Assembly (NCBI GenBank): GCA_004431415.1
Contig: QPMI01000195.1
Span: 143,790-207,789, forward strand
Reading direction: 5' to 3'
From: Cyanophora paradoxa
Lineage: Eukaryota; Glaucocystophyceae; Cyanophorales; Cyanophoraceae
DNA length: 64,000 nt
Part shown: positions 19,901-28,660 of the stretch, in pieces
Layout of the letters: each line of letters opens with the position of its first letter
Position numbering within the stretch: position 1 is the first letter of the stretch
Notes under the pieces: generated by a model
Seen by the model: only the letters and a program-made list of their open reading frames with translations
The model's database searches: none
Told to the model about the DNA's origin: nothing
Translations under genes and position numbers: made by a program

Positions 19901-22900
19901 TCCTGCACCAGTCGAGAGATCGTGGGGTGAAGGGCCTCAAACGACGTCGGGTCGCTCGCGTGCAAGTTCGCCCCCATTGCCACGAAGAAGGCCGTTGCGT
20001 ACTGCATGCTCACTCCGTCGTCGGTCAGCGGGAAGATGCCGTAGACGTCCGGGCGGGCCGGGAGCGGGCGAGAGGAGCTGAGGGAGTCGTAGTCGACCCC
20101 CGCGGCCGCGTAGAATCTCCGAGTCTCGTCGAGGTCAGGGGAGCGACCGAGCTTCGTCACCAGCGCGTGCGGCCCAATGTAGTGCCCGTACGTGGACAAG
20201 GGTGCTGTGCCCGGTTCGCCGCGGAGGCCGAGGAGGTTCTGGACGATCTCATGGTGTTGGAGCGCCACCGCTCGAGGGTCCTCCGTGTTGTCCGCGCGTC
20301 GCAGGTAGATGACGGCTTTGGCGAACGGCTTGACCGTCCCCTCCGGGGTCCTGATCCACTGCTCCCTGGGCGGCGGGGACCACGGCTGTACGGTCGCCGG
20401 GAGCTGGGGGCCCTCCTCGGGGAACTCCGCGCAGAGCTCCGTCGGGATCGGGTGCACCGTGATGTTGCCGAAGTGGAATGGCGCGACTTGGTGCACGGCG
20501 TTCGGGGCTGGGGGCTGGCCGAGCTCGTCGAACGCTAGCCTGGTTGGCCAGTCGTAACGCGACATGATTTCTGGACGTCGGAAGTCCTGGAGGAAGTCGA
20601 TCGTCCGACACAAGAGCGTGCCCAAGTTGAAGAGGATCATGCCCTCGCGCATGACGACGGCGCGGAGTGCATCGGCGGACGCGAAGAAGCGCCGGAGCTT
20701 CGGGTCGCGGAGAAAGAGTGCGTCGACGACGCTGAGGCCTGGTACGGTCTCCGGATCCTCCGGTCTCGCCTGCTCCTGCGGCATGCCGAACAACGCCACG
20801 AGGAACTCGGTGAGGTTGGGAACCAGCGCTTGCCCCCGCAGGGCCGTCGCCATGATCGCCGTCGAGAGGACTGTCAGTCCTCTCCGCTCCCTTCGCGGGT
20901 CGGGGACGTGGCTGACGCCCAGGTGCTGATCGATGCGCGCGGAGTTCGGATCTCGGCTCCGTGCACTCCGAGCGAAGTCTTCCGGAAGATCCGCGGCCAT
21001 CAGCATGACAGCGTGGACGTCGTCGTCGCGTTCGTAGGTGACGCTGCTCGACGTCACGGGGAGAAGCTCGCCTGTGCGCGGGTGACTCGGTTTCGTCCAT
21101 ACGTCCGTCGCCCGGACGATGGCGCGAAACTCAGGTCGACTCTTGGACGCGTCCAGGCCCGCCTTCTCGTCCGTGAGCGCGTGGAGCCGCGCCGGCACCG
21201 TTGCCGCCCTCTGGATCTGGACCGAGTAGCGCTGCCAAGGGTCGTCTGCCGATGGGCCCGCTGCGGGCGCTGCAGGGGACGTCTGCAGTGTTGTCAACGG
21301 CGTTGTCGACGAAGCTGGAGTGGTGTCGGGGCCCTCCGGAGCTGTCGTGCGCGTCGCCGCCGCCAGAGCGCCTCGGAAGATGTTGACCGCCCCGAAAGCT
21401 GGTGCTACCCGCCGGCGTCCTTGCGTAGCCTCCACGACCCCCGTTGTCGGCTCCGCGCGGTCCCGCAGGTCCGCGTAGAGCGCCACGCCGTAGTAGCCCC
21501 GCACCGGCTCCGGCACGTCAGCCAAGGCGCCGATGTCCACCTCCTCAGTTCGCAGACGGCGCGGGACGTACGTCTCGTTGCGGATCGCGATGTCGTCGTT
21601 TGTGAGAGCCAGTTCGCCGTGAAGCGCCGCCTTACCCACCACTTGTGCCAGTGGTCCGCCGCGAGTGAGCATGTCCGTCGCGAGGATCGGGCGGTTCACG
21701 AAGCGCCGTACCCCCGGCCAGGCCGGAGGTGCCCGAGCGGAGCCGCCCTGTAGTACCTCCGGCGGCGCCCCCGTGTGGCCCGTGACCCGATTCTCGGGCG
21801 AGCAAGTCGATCCGCCGTCTGCCGGCGGCGGCGTCCGACGCTCTGTCAGCATGTTGTCGTGACCTTGTACGCGCCAGATCCAATCGAGGGCCGAGTGAAG
21901 TTCACGCTCCGGAAATGCGCCCTCCCAGTGCTTCGGGAGGCCAAAGTCGTTGAGGTCCGCGTAGTACCGCCAAGACGCCGGCGGGTGCTGCGGGTCGTGA
22001 CGCTGCAGATGCGCGTGCGGCGCCGGCTTCTGCTTGTGCCAGACATCCCGATCCTCCCACATCACCACTGGGAGACACCGATTGGGGACTACTGGGAAGC
22101 GACTCGCGTAGCGCGGCCCCTTGTCCGGCTCGATCTGTGCCCGGTAGAGCGTGCGGAGCAGTGTCCAGAGCTGCGTGGGGTGGCCCATGATCCGCGCCAG
22201 GGTGTAGCGCTTGAACGTTGTGCTGGCGAGTTTGAGAATCCACGATGCTATCCGAGTGATGATCGACATCGTTTGTCCCGTCGACCACTCCAAAGACAGT
22301 GCTGCCTGCTCGATCGGTCGCGTGAGCTCCTGACGGAGTCGTCGGAAGACGATTTGCTTGAATAGCGCCTGATCGAGTGTTGCCGCCACCGCAGCCGCGT
22401 CGAGCGTCAGGTGTTCGCCTTGCGGCCCGATCTGGATCGTGGAGCACTCGAACGGGGCCGCGTACTTCGTGTCTTCGAAGTGAAGCGTCATCCGGACCGA
22501 AGGCTGTTGCTGCAGCCACGTGAAGAGGACGTTGGGGTAGACCCAGTTCACGTTGCACTGGACGTGAAGCTCGGCCGCGATAGTCGCGACGGCATCCCTC
22601 AGGATCATGTTGTCGTAGCGCAATCGAATCAACGCCGTGGAGTAGGGGAGATGGACAATGGCACGCTGACGGCTCTCGACGCCCTTAGCTGTCGAGAGAT
22701 GCCGAGCCCGCAGCATGCGTTGTTGCACGTACGTCCGCAGCAGCTGCATTCGACGGCCCTGCAGCATGTCGCCGTCGACGATGGAGAGTGGAAGGTCGAT
22801 TGTCATGGAAGTGTCGTAGAGGAGGCTCGCGACCATCTCGATGAAGTTCGACATGCTGTCGGTCTGTTCCAGGTACTGGGTGAACGCCTCACTCCAGCGG

Positions 22901-23349
22901 AGTGGTGGTGAGCCGATGGCCGTCTCCGTGAACAGCGTCAGCTCCTCCGGGTCGCCAGTTCGAGGCACTTCCAGCCCCCGCACATCGTCACCGTTGATGA
23001 CTCTGCCCCGCGCGACCATGTTCAGGAACTGTTCGCCGAGCTCGACCGCGTAGGTCATGGTGTAGGCGCTGGGGAGGTTCAAGTCCAGGATCTCGCCAAA
23101 GCTGAAGAGGCTCTGAAGCCACTGTGGCTGGTATCCGCCGTCCAACAGGTCGCGAGTGAAGTCGTAGCCCGTGTGCCCCAAGGCCATGACGTGCGTCAGC
23201 GCGCAGGCCTGGGCCCGGCATCTCATGAGCAAGGCGGCCGGCAAGTCCGGGCAAGTCTCCACGGCTGGCGGCGTCTCGATGCTACGCGCTGCCAACATGA
23301 GGTAACGGTTCGCCTCCTCCATCGTCTTCGCCGCGCATGCCTGCTCCAC
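16987..23349 (-). CDS. Giant Gag-like region ending in the protease active site
   Basis: About 2,120 codons are open from 23,349 to the inserted element. Most of the length has no domain I recognise. It is a mixed alpha-helical-looking protein with normal composition, then a Gly/Pro and Lys-rich basic tract at about 18,960-19,110 (GGRPPGPPGGGG, KRKGDGGKGKGDG, SSKKPRTRMGRKKLRR), which could bind nucleic acid. It ends in QILIDSGA, the D-S-G-A catalytic motif of retroviral-type aspartic proteases (active Asp at 16,996-16,998). Typical Ty3/gypsy Gag is a few hundred residues, so this is several times longer. No CCHC zinc knuckle was seen. The long open frame with ordinary amino-acid use argues that it was under selection. 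The GTG at 23,349 is not a real start; coding continues upstream in another frame. Confidence 0.65.
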
Positions 23350-23830
23350 GAGTTGCGTGTCGACCGTGATCGGTGCGACTCGAGTTGACCATGCGGCGTT
23401 CTTCCGGCGTGGTGGGGACGTCGGCGAAGTAGTTCTTGGTGTGCGCCACCTTCGTGAACTGGTCGAGCGTTTGCTTGACGTTCGACATCGTCAGCGGGGT
23501 GCCGAAGCTCATGACGACGGCGCCCTTGGCGAGCGTGACCGGCACCGGCGGCTCCGTGTACTGCATCCGCTGGTTGTAGGTCTGCTGCTCCGCCGCCTTC
23601 CGGTTGGTGATGGCCGCGATGTGGGACATGCCCGCCGTCGTCACCGGCGGCGGCCGCCCGAGCCGCCCGGATCCGGAGCTCGAGTGCATCGTAGAGAGGT
23701 AGTAGTTGAAGGGGAGAAAGAAGGGACGGTCAGGGACGAGGCTGTAGCTCGCGGTGCTGGAAGCTGTCCGCGGGCTGGTACGGGGCGACTGTTGGCTGAT
23801 CGCTGGCGAGCCGGCGACGAGCTGAGCCAA
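23350..23830 (-). pseudogene. N-terminal part of the Gag-like protein
   Basis: Starts MAQLVAGSPAISQQSPRTSP and reads through FFLPFNYYLS and AAITNRKAAEQQTYNQR to NYFADVPTTPEERRMVN. Near 23,350-23,400 the useful frame changes: downstream residues STRVAPITVDTQLVEQA are in the frame of the giant region. The ATG at 23,830 is the most upstream in frame and is plausible for the polyprotein start. Confidence 0.6.
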
Positions 23831-23889
23831 AAATTTTGGCGGAGTCTCCCCCTTCGACAGGCCGAGGAATGCGCGGCGCTGAAGCGGGC

Positions 23890-24370
23890 TTTACGCCTCG
23901 CTTCATTCGAATGCAGAAGACCTAGCTATCTTACGCCTGACACTACTTAGCTAGATGCACGGGATAGCGCATCGGGTTGGGCCCTGAGGTACGGCAGCTC
24001 AAGGCTGCTTTCCCGGGAACCACGTATCATAATACGTTGGCGATCGACCAGGGCGGATCGCCGTATGCCATTCCGGCCTTGCCCTTGCGAGTTCCGGAAC
24101 AAGAACTCTCCGGGGTAAGCGTGCTAGGCGCCTGTACCCCGGGGAGGGCCGTTGCGGGTCGAGACGGTGTACCCCGCTCGGGGGTACTCCGCTCGGGGCC
24201 GTCGCGGGGCCGATCGGGGTACCCCGCTCGGGGGTACACTTGATCGGGGCCGCTCTGACGCCGTACCCCTCTCCGGGGTACGCGTTCGGCCTCGGGCCGC
24301 GCCTTGTGGGGCCGGTTGGGGCGAACGGCGTACCCCGGGGAGGGGTACGTGGTTTCTTCCGGGTTCGGGG
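23890..24370. repeat. 481-bp direct repeat, copy 1
   Basis: Identical to 25,420-25,900 (offset 1,530) except for at least one substitution near 24,087. Begins TTTACGCCTCGCTTCATTCG and ends GGGTTCGGGG. It contains GGAACCACGTATCATAATAC, a diverged form of which occurs at 24,955-24,980. Its position just upstream of the Gag start makes it a candidate LTR or leader. Confidence 0.9.
24112..24352. repeat. Cluster of GTACCCC/GGGGTAC hairpins
   Basis: At least four short inverted repeats follow one another, for example GTACCCCGCTCGGGGGTAC, GTACCCCTCTCCGGGGTAC (one-base variants) and GTACCCCGGGGAGGGGTAC. The same cluster is present in the second copy at 25,642-25,882. Confidence 0.85.
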
Positions 24371-24448
24371 ATCCGAAGCCGGGTACCGCCGCCGGAGGCC
24401 GCGGGGGTGAGCGTAGCGAACGCAGCACGAATGCAGTACCCCCTACCA
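24371..24448. repeat. 78-bp continuation of the direct repeat, displaced in copy 2
   Basis: From ATCCGAAGCCGGGTACC to AGTACCCCCTACCA this segment recurs at 26,810-26,886. In the second copy it is separated from the main repeat by the 892-bp insertion. Confidence 0.85.
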
Positions 24449-25419
24449 CACGCGTAGCGTGCCCGTCGTCCGCAGACGACCATGAGACCAAGGAGTCGTA
24501 CAACATACGACAACCGAGGCTCATCAAAAACCAACAGGACTCCGAATCATGCGCGAAGTCTCCCCCCGCGCCGGGGCGGCAGACTCGAAAACCAGCAAGT
24601 TACCGCGGGAAAACCGCGTAACGGTCATGCGCGCTGGACCCCGGCTCGGCACCCGCGGGTCCAGAGGAAAACAGGGTAAAACCCAGCGGAGAAAACTCGA
24701 GACTCTCCACGAAGCCGCGCGACTGTTTCTTGGGGGCGCGCTGGACCCCGGCCCGGCACAAGTGGGTCCAGCGGACGCGCGTGGAAACACGAATGACGAC
24801 CGGTACACCGAGTCTGCGCGGTTCGTGCCCGAATCTTCGACGGAACCATTGTAAATTACCACGGATCAGCTGTGCACGATCGCGACCACGTCCGCGCTGG
24901 TGGCCGGCACCGAGCGGGAGTAACATCCGGAACCGTGTGCACAGGAGACGGCAAGGAACCACGTATTATAATACCCTCGGCGAACGCTGGCGCTGGTCGC
25001 CGTATGCATTGCCTTTTTGCGCGAACTTTTCGCGGCGCCGGGGCTCGCTGGGTGGCGAGGTTCGGCGCCCCGGAAGGAAAAATCGCGGGGAGGTGGGCGG
25101 GAGCGATTTCGCTTCGCCGCTGGTCGCTTCGTGGCCTGGGGCGGCCGCGAGCGAAGCTGGGCGTGAAGGGAAACCCCGAATCAGCGTACCCCCCGGAGCT
25201 CGGCGGCTTCAAGCCCGCCGGCTCGGCCCAACGGCTAGCTCAGCTAGTCCCTTGCGGGGCGCTCGCAGCAGCCTGCTGCTAATCCCGTGCTCGCCTCGCG
25301 CCGCTTCCGCGGCTAGCGAGTCGCTCAGCTCTTTCGTGCCTGGCGCTCGGCTACGGTCGTCTTTGTTTGCATTCCGTCGGCGCAAAACTCGATTTACGCA
25401 TTGAGAGCGCAAATCCCGA
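24449..25419. other. Region between direct repeats with two CTGGACCC hairpins
   Basis: Two related stem-loops (24,634-24,664 and 24,741-24,771) have the stem CTGGACCC/GGGTCCAG. No gene is supported; open frames here overlap on several frames and lack domains. Confidence 0.6.
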
Positions 25420-25900
25420 TTTACGCCTCGCTTCATTCGAATGCAGAAGACCTAGCTATCTTACGCCTGACACTACTTAGCTAGATGCACGGGATAGCGC
25501 ATCGGGTTGGGCCCTGAGGTACGGCAGCTCAAGGCTGCTTTCCCGGGAACCACGTATCATAATACGTTGGCGATCGACCAGGGCGGATCGCCGTATGCCA
25601 TTCCGGCCTCGCCCTTGCGAGTTCCGGAACAAGAACTCTCCGGGGTAAGCGTGCTAGGCGCCTGTACCCCGGGGAGGGCCGTTGCGGGTCGAGACGGTGT
25701 ACCCCGCTCGGGGGTACTCCGCTCGGGGCCGTCGCGGGGCCGATCGGGGTACCCCGCTCGGGGGTACACTTGATCGGGGCCGCTCTGACGCCGTACCCCT
25801 CTCCGGGGTACGCGTTCGGCCTCGGGCCGCGCCTTGTGGGGCCGGTTGGGGCGAACGGCGTACCCCGGGGAGGGGTACGTGGTTTCTTCCGGGTTCGGGG
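25420..25900. repeat. 481-bp direct repeat, copy 2
   Basis: Second copy of 23,890-24,370. It is interrupted at its right end by the insertion at 25,901-26,792, after which the repeat resumes. Confidence 0.9.
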
Positions 25901-26792
25901 TTGACCGATTTGCATTAGCACATCCATACAACTAATGAAGTTGTCTACGTCGACCACAATCTCACTGAAAGCACTATCCAGGAAGAGAAAGTGAGGACTC
26001 TCGTGTGCTGTGCTCACAATCTACATACTGGAGAAAGGGGACAACACTCTCCTATTAAACACTGCAAACAGAGAGCCGAAGCTAAGGCCAAGCTACCACA
26101 ACCTCCCTAAGGACGCAGGAACTGAGCCTACGTATAGCAAGGGTGAAGTCGAAGCGGCCGAGCCTAAACTGTAGCCCTCCTCTGAGCAGTGCCCTAGAAA
26201 AGCGAAGACTCCAAAAAACTCCAGGGAAGGGCCGGAAACCGGAGCCCGTGAGGGCCCGGGTAAAAACCGGCGGGCGCACAGCGTCGCCAGCCGAAACCAG
26301 CAAGCTGTGCTCCTCGGCACCGGAAGATACCGCCTCCAGCTGGGCACACGCGCCTGCCCGAAGTCCGCTGCGGCGGGGGTTGGGAGGCCCCGGGCCGCCC
26401 GAGTGCTCAGAAGCACATCGCCTCGCCAGGAGTCCGAGTTTCTGTGCGACGACGACGCCCGCAGCCGCTGCGTAGGCGTGCAATCACGCCACCGACGATT
26501 GCCTGCAGGGGCGCACGCAAGCCGTCGGCATGACGCGAGCGGCCGCTCGGCGCCGCAGAGAAGACATCGGGCTGAGCGAGAGAGCAGTTGCTGAAGCCAC
26601 CGCTGGTGGCCGCTGGAGTGGCTCGCCGAACCGACCCGCGCGGAGCGGATTCCCAACGGGCGCGCGGCTGATCAGCTAAAAGTGGGCTTGAAGTGCGGCC
26701 GAGGCGATTCGCGACCGTCGGACAGCCGGAGAGGCGCCCAGCGGGCAGGAGCCCGCTACCTACCTTCTCTCCAGGTCGGGGTACGCGAATCC
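25901..26792. mobile_element. 892-bp insertion with 17-bp target-site duplication
   Basis: The word TTCTTCCGGGTTCGGGG occurs at both 25,884-25,900 and 26,793-26,809, but only once at the matching place in the uninterrupted copy (24,354-24,370). This pair of copies gives the empty site directly. A 17-bp duplication is usual for target-primed retroposition. There is no poly-A tail at either end and no recognised domain, so the source could be a retroposed transcript or a 5'-truncated non-LTR element. Orientation is unknown. Confidence 0.75.
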
Positions 26793-26889
26793 TTCTTCCG
26801 GGTTCGGGGATCCGAAGCCGGGTACCGCCGCCGGAGGCCGCGGGGGTGAGCGTAGCGAACGCAGCACGAATGCAGTACCCCCTACCAAA

Positions 26890-27233
26890 CAAGAGTCAGG
26901 TCACAGCCAGCCAGAATAGCATACATAAGGACAAAAGTGATCAAGAGGGCGAGGGTTGATCCACCCTCCTCCTGCCCCCCCCCCCTCTCGTTCCTCCCCC
27001 CCCGCCACCCCAACGTGTCTCGGACGCTGAGCCCCTATCCCCCAGCGCACTGCGCTGTAGGAGGGACGGGCAGAGAGCGTGAATTCGGACAACAACATGG
27101 GGCCGGGGCGGGCCAAGAAGCCCGAGGGAACGAGCCGGCACAGAAGGCTGGGGGGGTTCTCGCCGTACCCCTATGGGACAGTCGACGAACCGGGGCGGCG
27201 CTTGATAGTTGCGCCGCCAGATCCCCGCCGCTG
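26890..27233. other. No gene visible
   Basis: Contains C-rich stretches (26,975-27,005) and leads into the tandem array. No domain or RNA was recognised. Confidence 0.4.
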
Positions 27234-28660
27234 TTGCGTGCAGTGTGAGGACCCGGGATGATTCGGGGAATCACTAGCCTCTCGCGAGATGGCCTATTGG
27301 TAGAACTGCCGCCTTGACACCCCTTAGTCGTTGGTTCGACTCCGGCTGGGTCCGGGTCGCAACGCGTCCATAACATGGGGGCTGCTAACGGACCTGGTTC
27401 GACTCCCGACGAGGGATAGACCGGGCTTCGAATCCCACGCGGGGCGCTAGGAAGCGCTGGCTGAGGGCCGCTGCATCGCGGTACCCCGATAAGCCCGGCA
27501 CCTGCATCGGTGGCCGCCGAAGAGCCTAGAAACTGCGCGCGCGGAAAAAGCGGCAGTTGCGGCTGTGTGATCATGAGTGGGTGTCACGTGCGGCATGTGA
27601 CCGAGGTTGAGATCGCGAGTTGTGAGGTGAAATGCAGCAATGGAACCGCACGGAAGGATCTCGGGTCGAGATCACCGTGGCGGGGGGATGTTGCGTGCAG
27701 TGTGAGGACCCGGGATGATTCGGGAATCACTAGCCTCTCGCGAGATGGCCTATTGGTAGAACTGCCGCCTTGACACCCCTTAGTCGTTGGTTCGACTCCG
27801 GCTGGGTCCGGGTCGCAACGCGTCCATAACATGGGGGCTGCTAACGGACCTGGTTCGACTCCCGACGAGGGATAGACCGGGCTTCGAATCCCACGCGGGG
27901 CGCTAGGAAGCGCTGGCTGAGGGCCGCTGCATCGCGGTACCCCGATAAGCCCGGCACCTGCATCGGTGGCCGCCGAAGAGCCTAGAAACTGCGCGCGCGG
28001 AAAAAGCGGCAGTTGCGGCTGTGTGATCATGAGTGGGTGTCACGTGCGGCATGTGACCGAGGTTGAGATCGCGAGTTGTGAGGTGAAATGCAGCAATGGA
28101 ACCGCACGGAAGGATCTCGGGGTCGAGATCACCGTGGCGGGGGGGATGTTGCGTGCAGTGTGAGGACCCGGGATGATTCGGGGAATCACTAGCCTCTCGC
28201 GAGATGGCCTATTGGTAGAACTGCCGCCTTGACACCCCTTAGTCGTTGGTTCGACTCCGGCTGGGTCCGGGTCGCAACGCGTCCATAACATGGGGGCTGC
28301 TAACGGACCTGGTTCGACTCCCGACGAGGGATAGACCGGGCTTCGAATCCCACGCGGGGCGCTAGGAAGCGCTGGCTGAGGGCCGCTGCATCGCGGTACC
28401 CCGATAAGCCCGGCACCTGCATCGGTGGCCGCCGAAGAGCCTAGAAACTGCGCGCGCGGAAAAAGCGGCAGTTGCGGCTGTGTGATCATGAGTGGGTGTC
28501 ACGTGCGGCATGTGACCGAGGTTGAGATCGCGAGTTGTGAGGTGAAATGCAGCAATGGAACCGCACGGAAGGATCTCGGGGTCGAGATCACCGTGGCGGG
28601 GGGGATGTTGCGTGCAGTGTGAGGACCCGGGATGATTCGGGGAATCACTAGCCTCTCGCG
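27234..28660 (+). repeat. Tandem array of ~458-bp units with tRNA-like promoter boxes
   Basis: Three full units (27,234-27,690; 27,691-28,148; 28,149-28,607) and the first 53 bp of a fourth follow head to tail, differing mainly in homopolymer length. The fourth breaks off into the GC-rich satellite. Near-identity implies recent amplification or homogenisation. A 65-codon open frame is repeated in each unit, but nothing supports it as a gene. Confidence 0.95.
27249..27436 (+). other. tRNA-like segment(s) with Pol III A and B boxes (one per array unit)
   Basis: TGGCCTATTGG (27,290-27,300) fits the tRNA A box and GGTTCGACTCC (27,333-27,343) the B box, at normal tRNA spacing, and the T-arm can pair. 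Two further B-box-like words follow (27,396-27,406 and 27,425-27,436). GGACCCG at 27,249 could pair with TGGGTCC after the first T-arm, but about 35 extra bases intervene and the anticodon stem does not pair well. These look like decayed tRNAs or a tRNA-derived repeat rather than working tRNA genes. The same boxes recur at +457 and +915. Confidence 0.45.

Larger units (their letters stand above)
12362..23830 (-). mobile_element. Degenerate Ty3/gypsy-type retrotransposon, truncated before integrase
   Basis: Order on the minus strand is Gag-like region, aspartic protease, reverse transcriptase, RNase H, a long linker, then the start of the integrase region, which is the Ty3/gypsy order. It is inactive as sequenced: frames shift near 23,360, 16,115 and 12,867, a 498-bp element interrupts the protease, and the integrase zinc-binding and catalytic domains are missing. 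No 3' LTR can be placed because the left end is replaced by the 40-bp repeat. A 5' LTR candidate is the 481-bp repeat starting at 23,890, 60 bp upstream of the first Gag codons, but no primer-binding site was recognised. Confidence 0.8.

Noticed and set aside
24112-24352. CRISPR-like array of repeats
   Set aside because: The elements are palindromic hairpins with irregular spacing and no unique spacers, in a eukaryotic context.
27249-27355. A functional tRNA gene with GGACCCG/TGGGTCC acceptor stem
   Set aside because: About 35 surplus bases lie before the D-arm and the anticodon stem does not pair; kept only as tRNA-like.
27510-28622. Repeated 65-codon open frame in each tandem unit
   Set aside because: It lacks any domain, and its repetition only reflects near-identical units.
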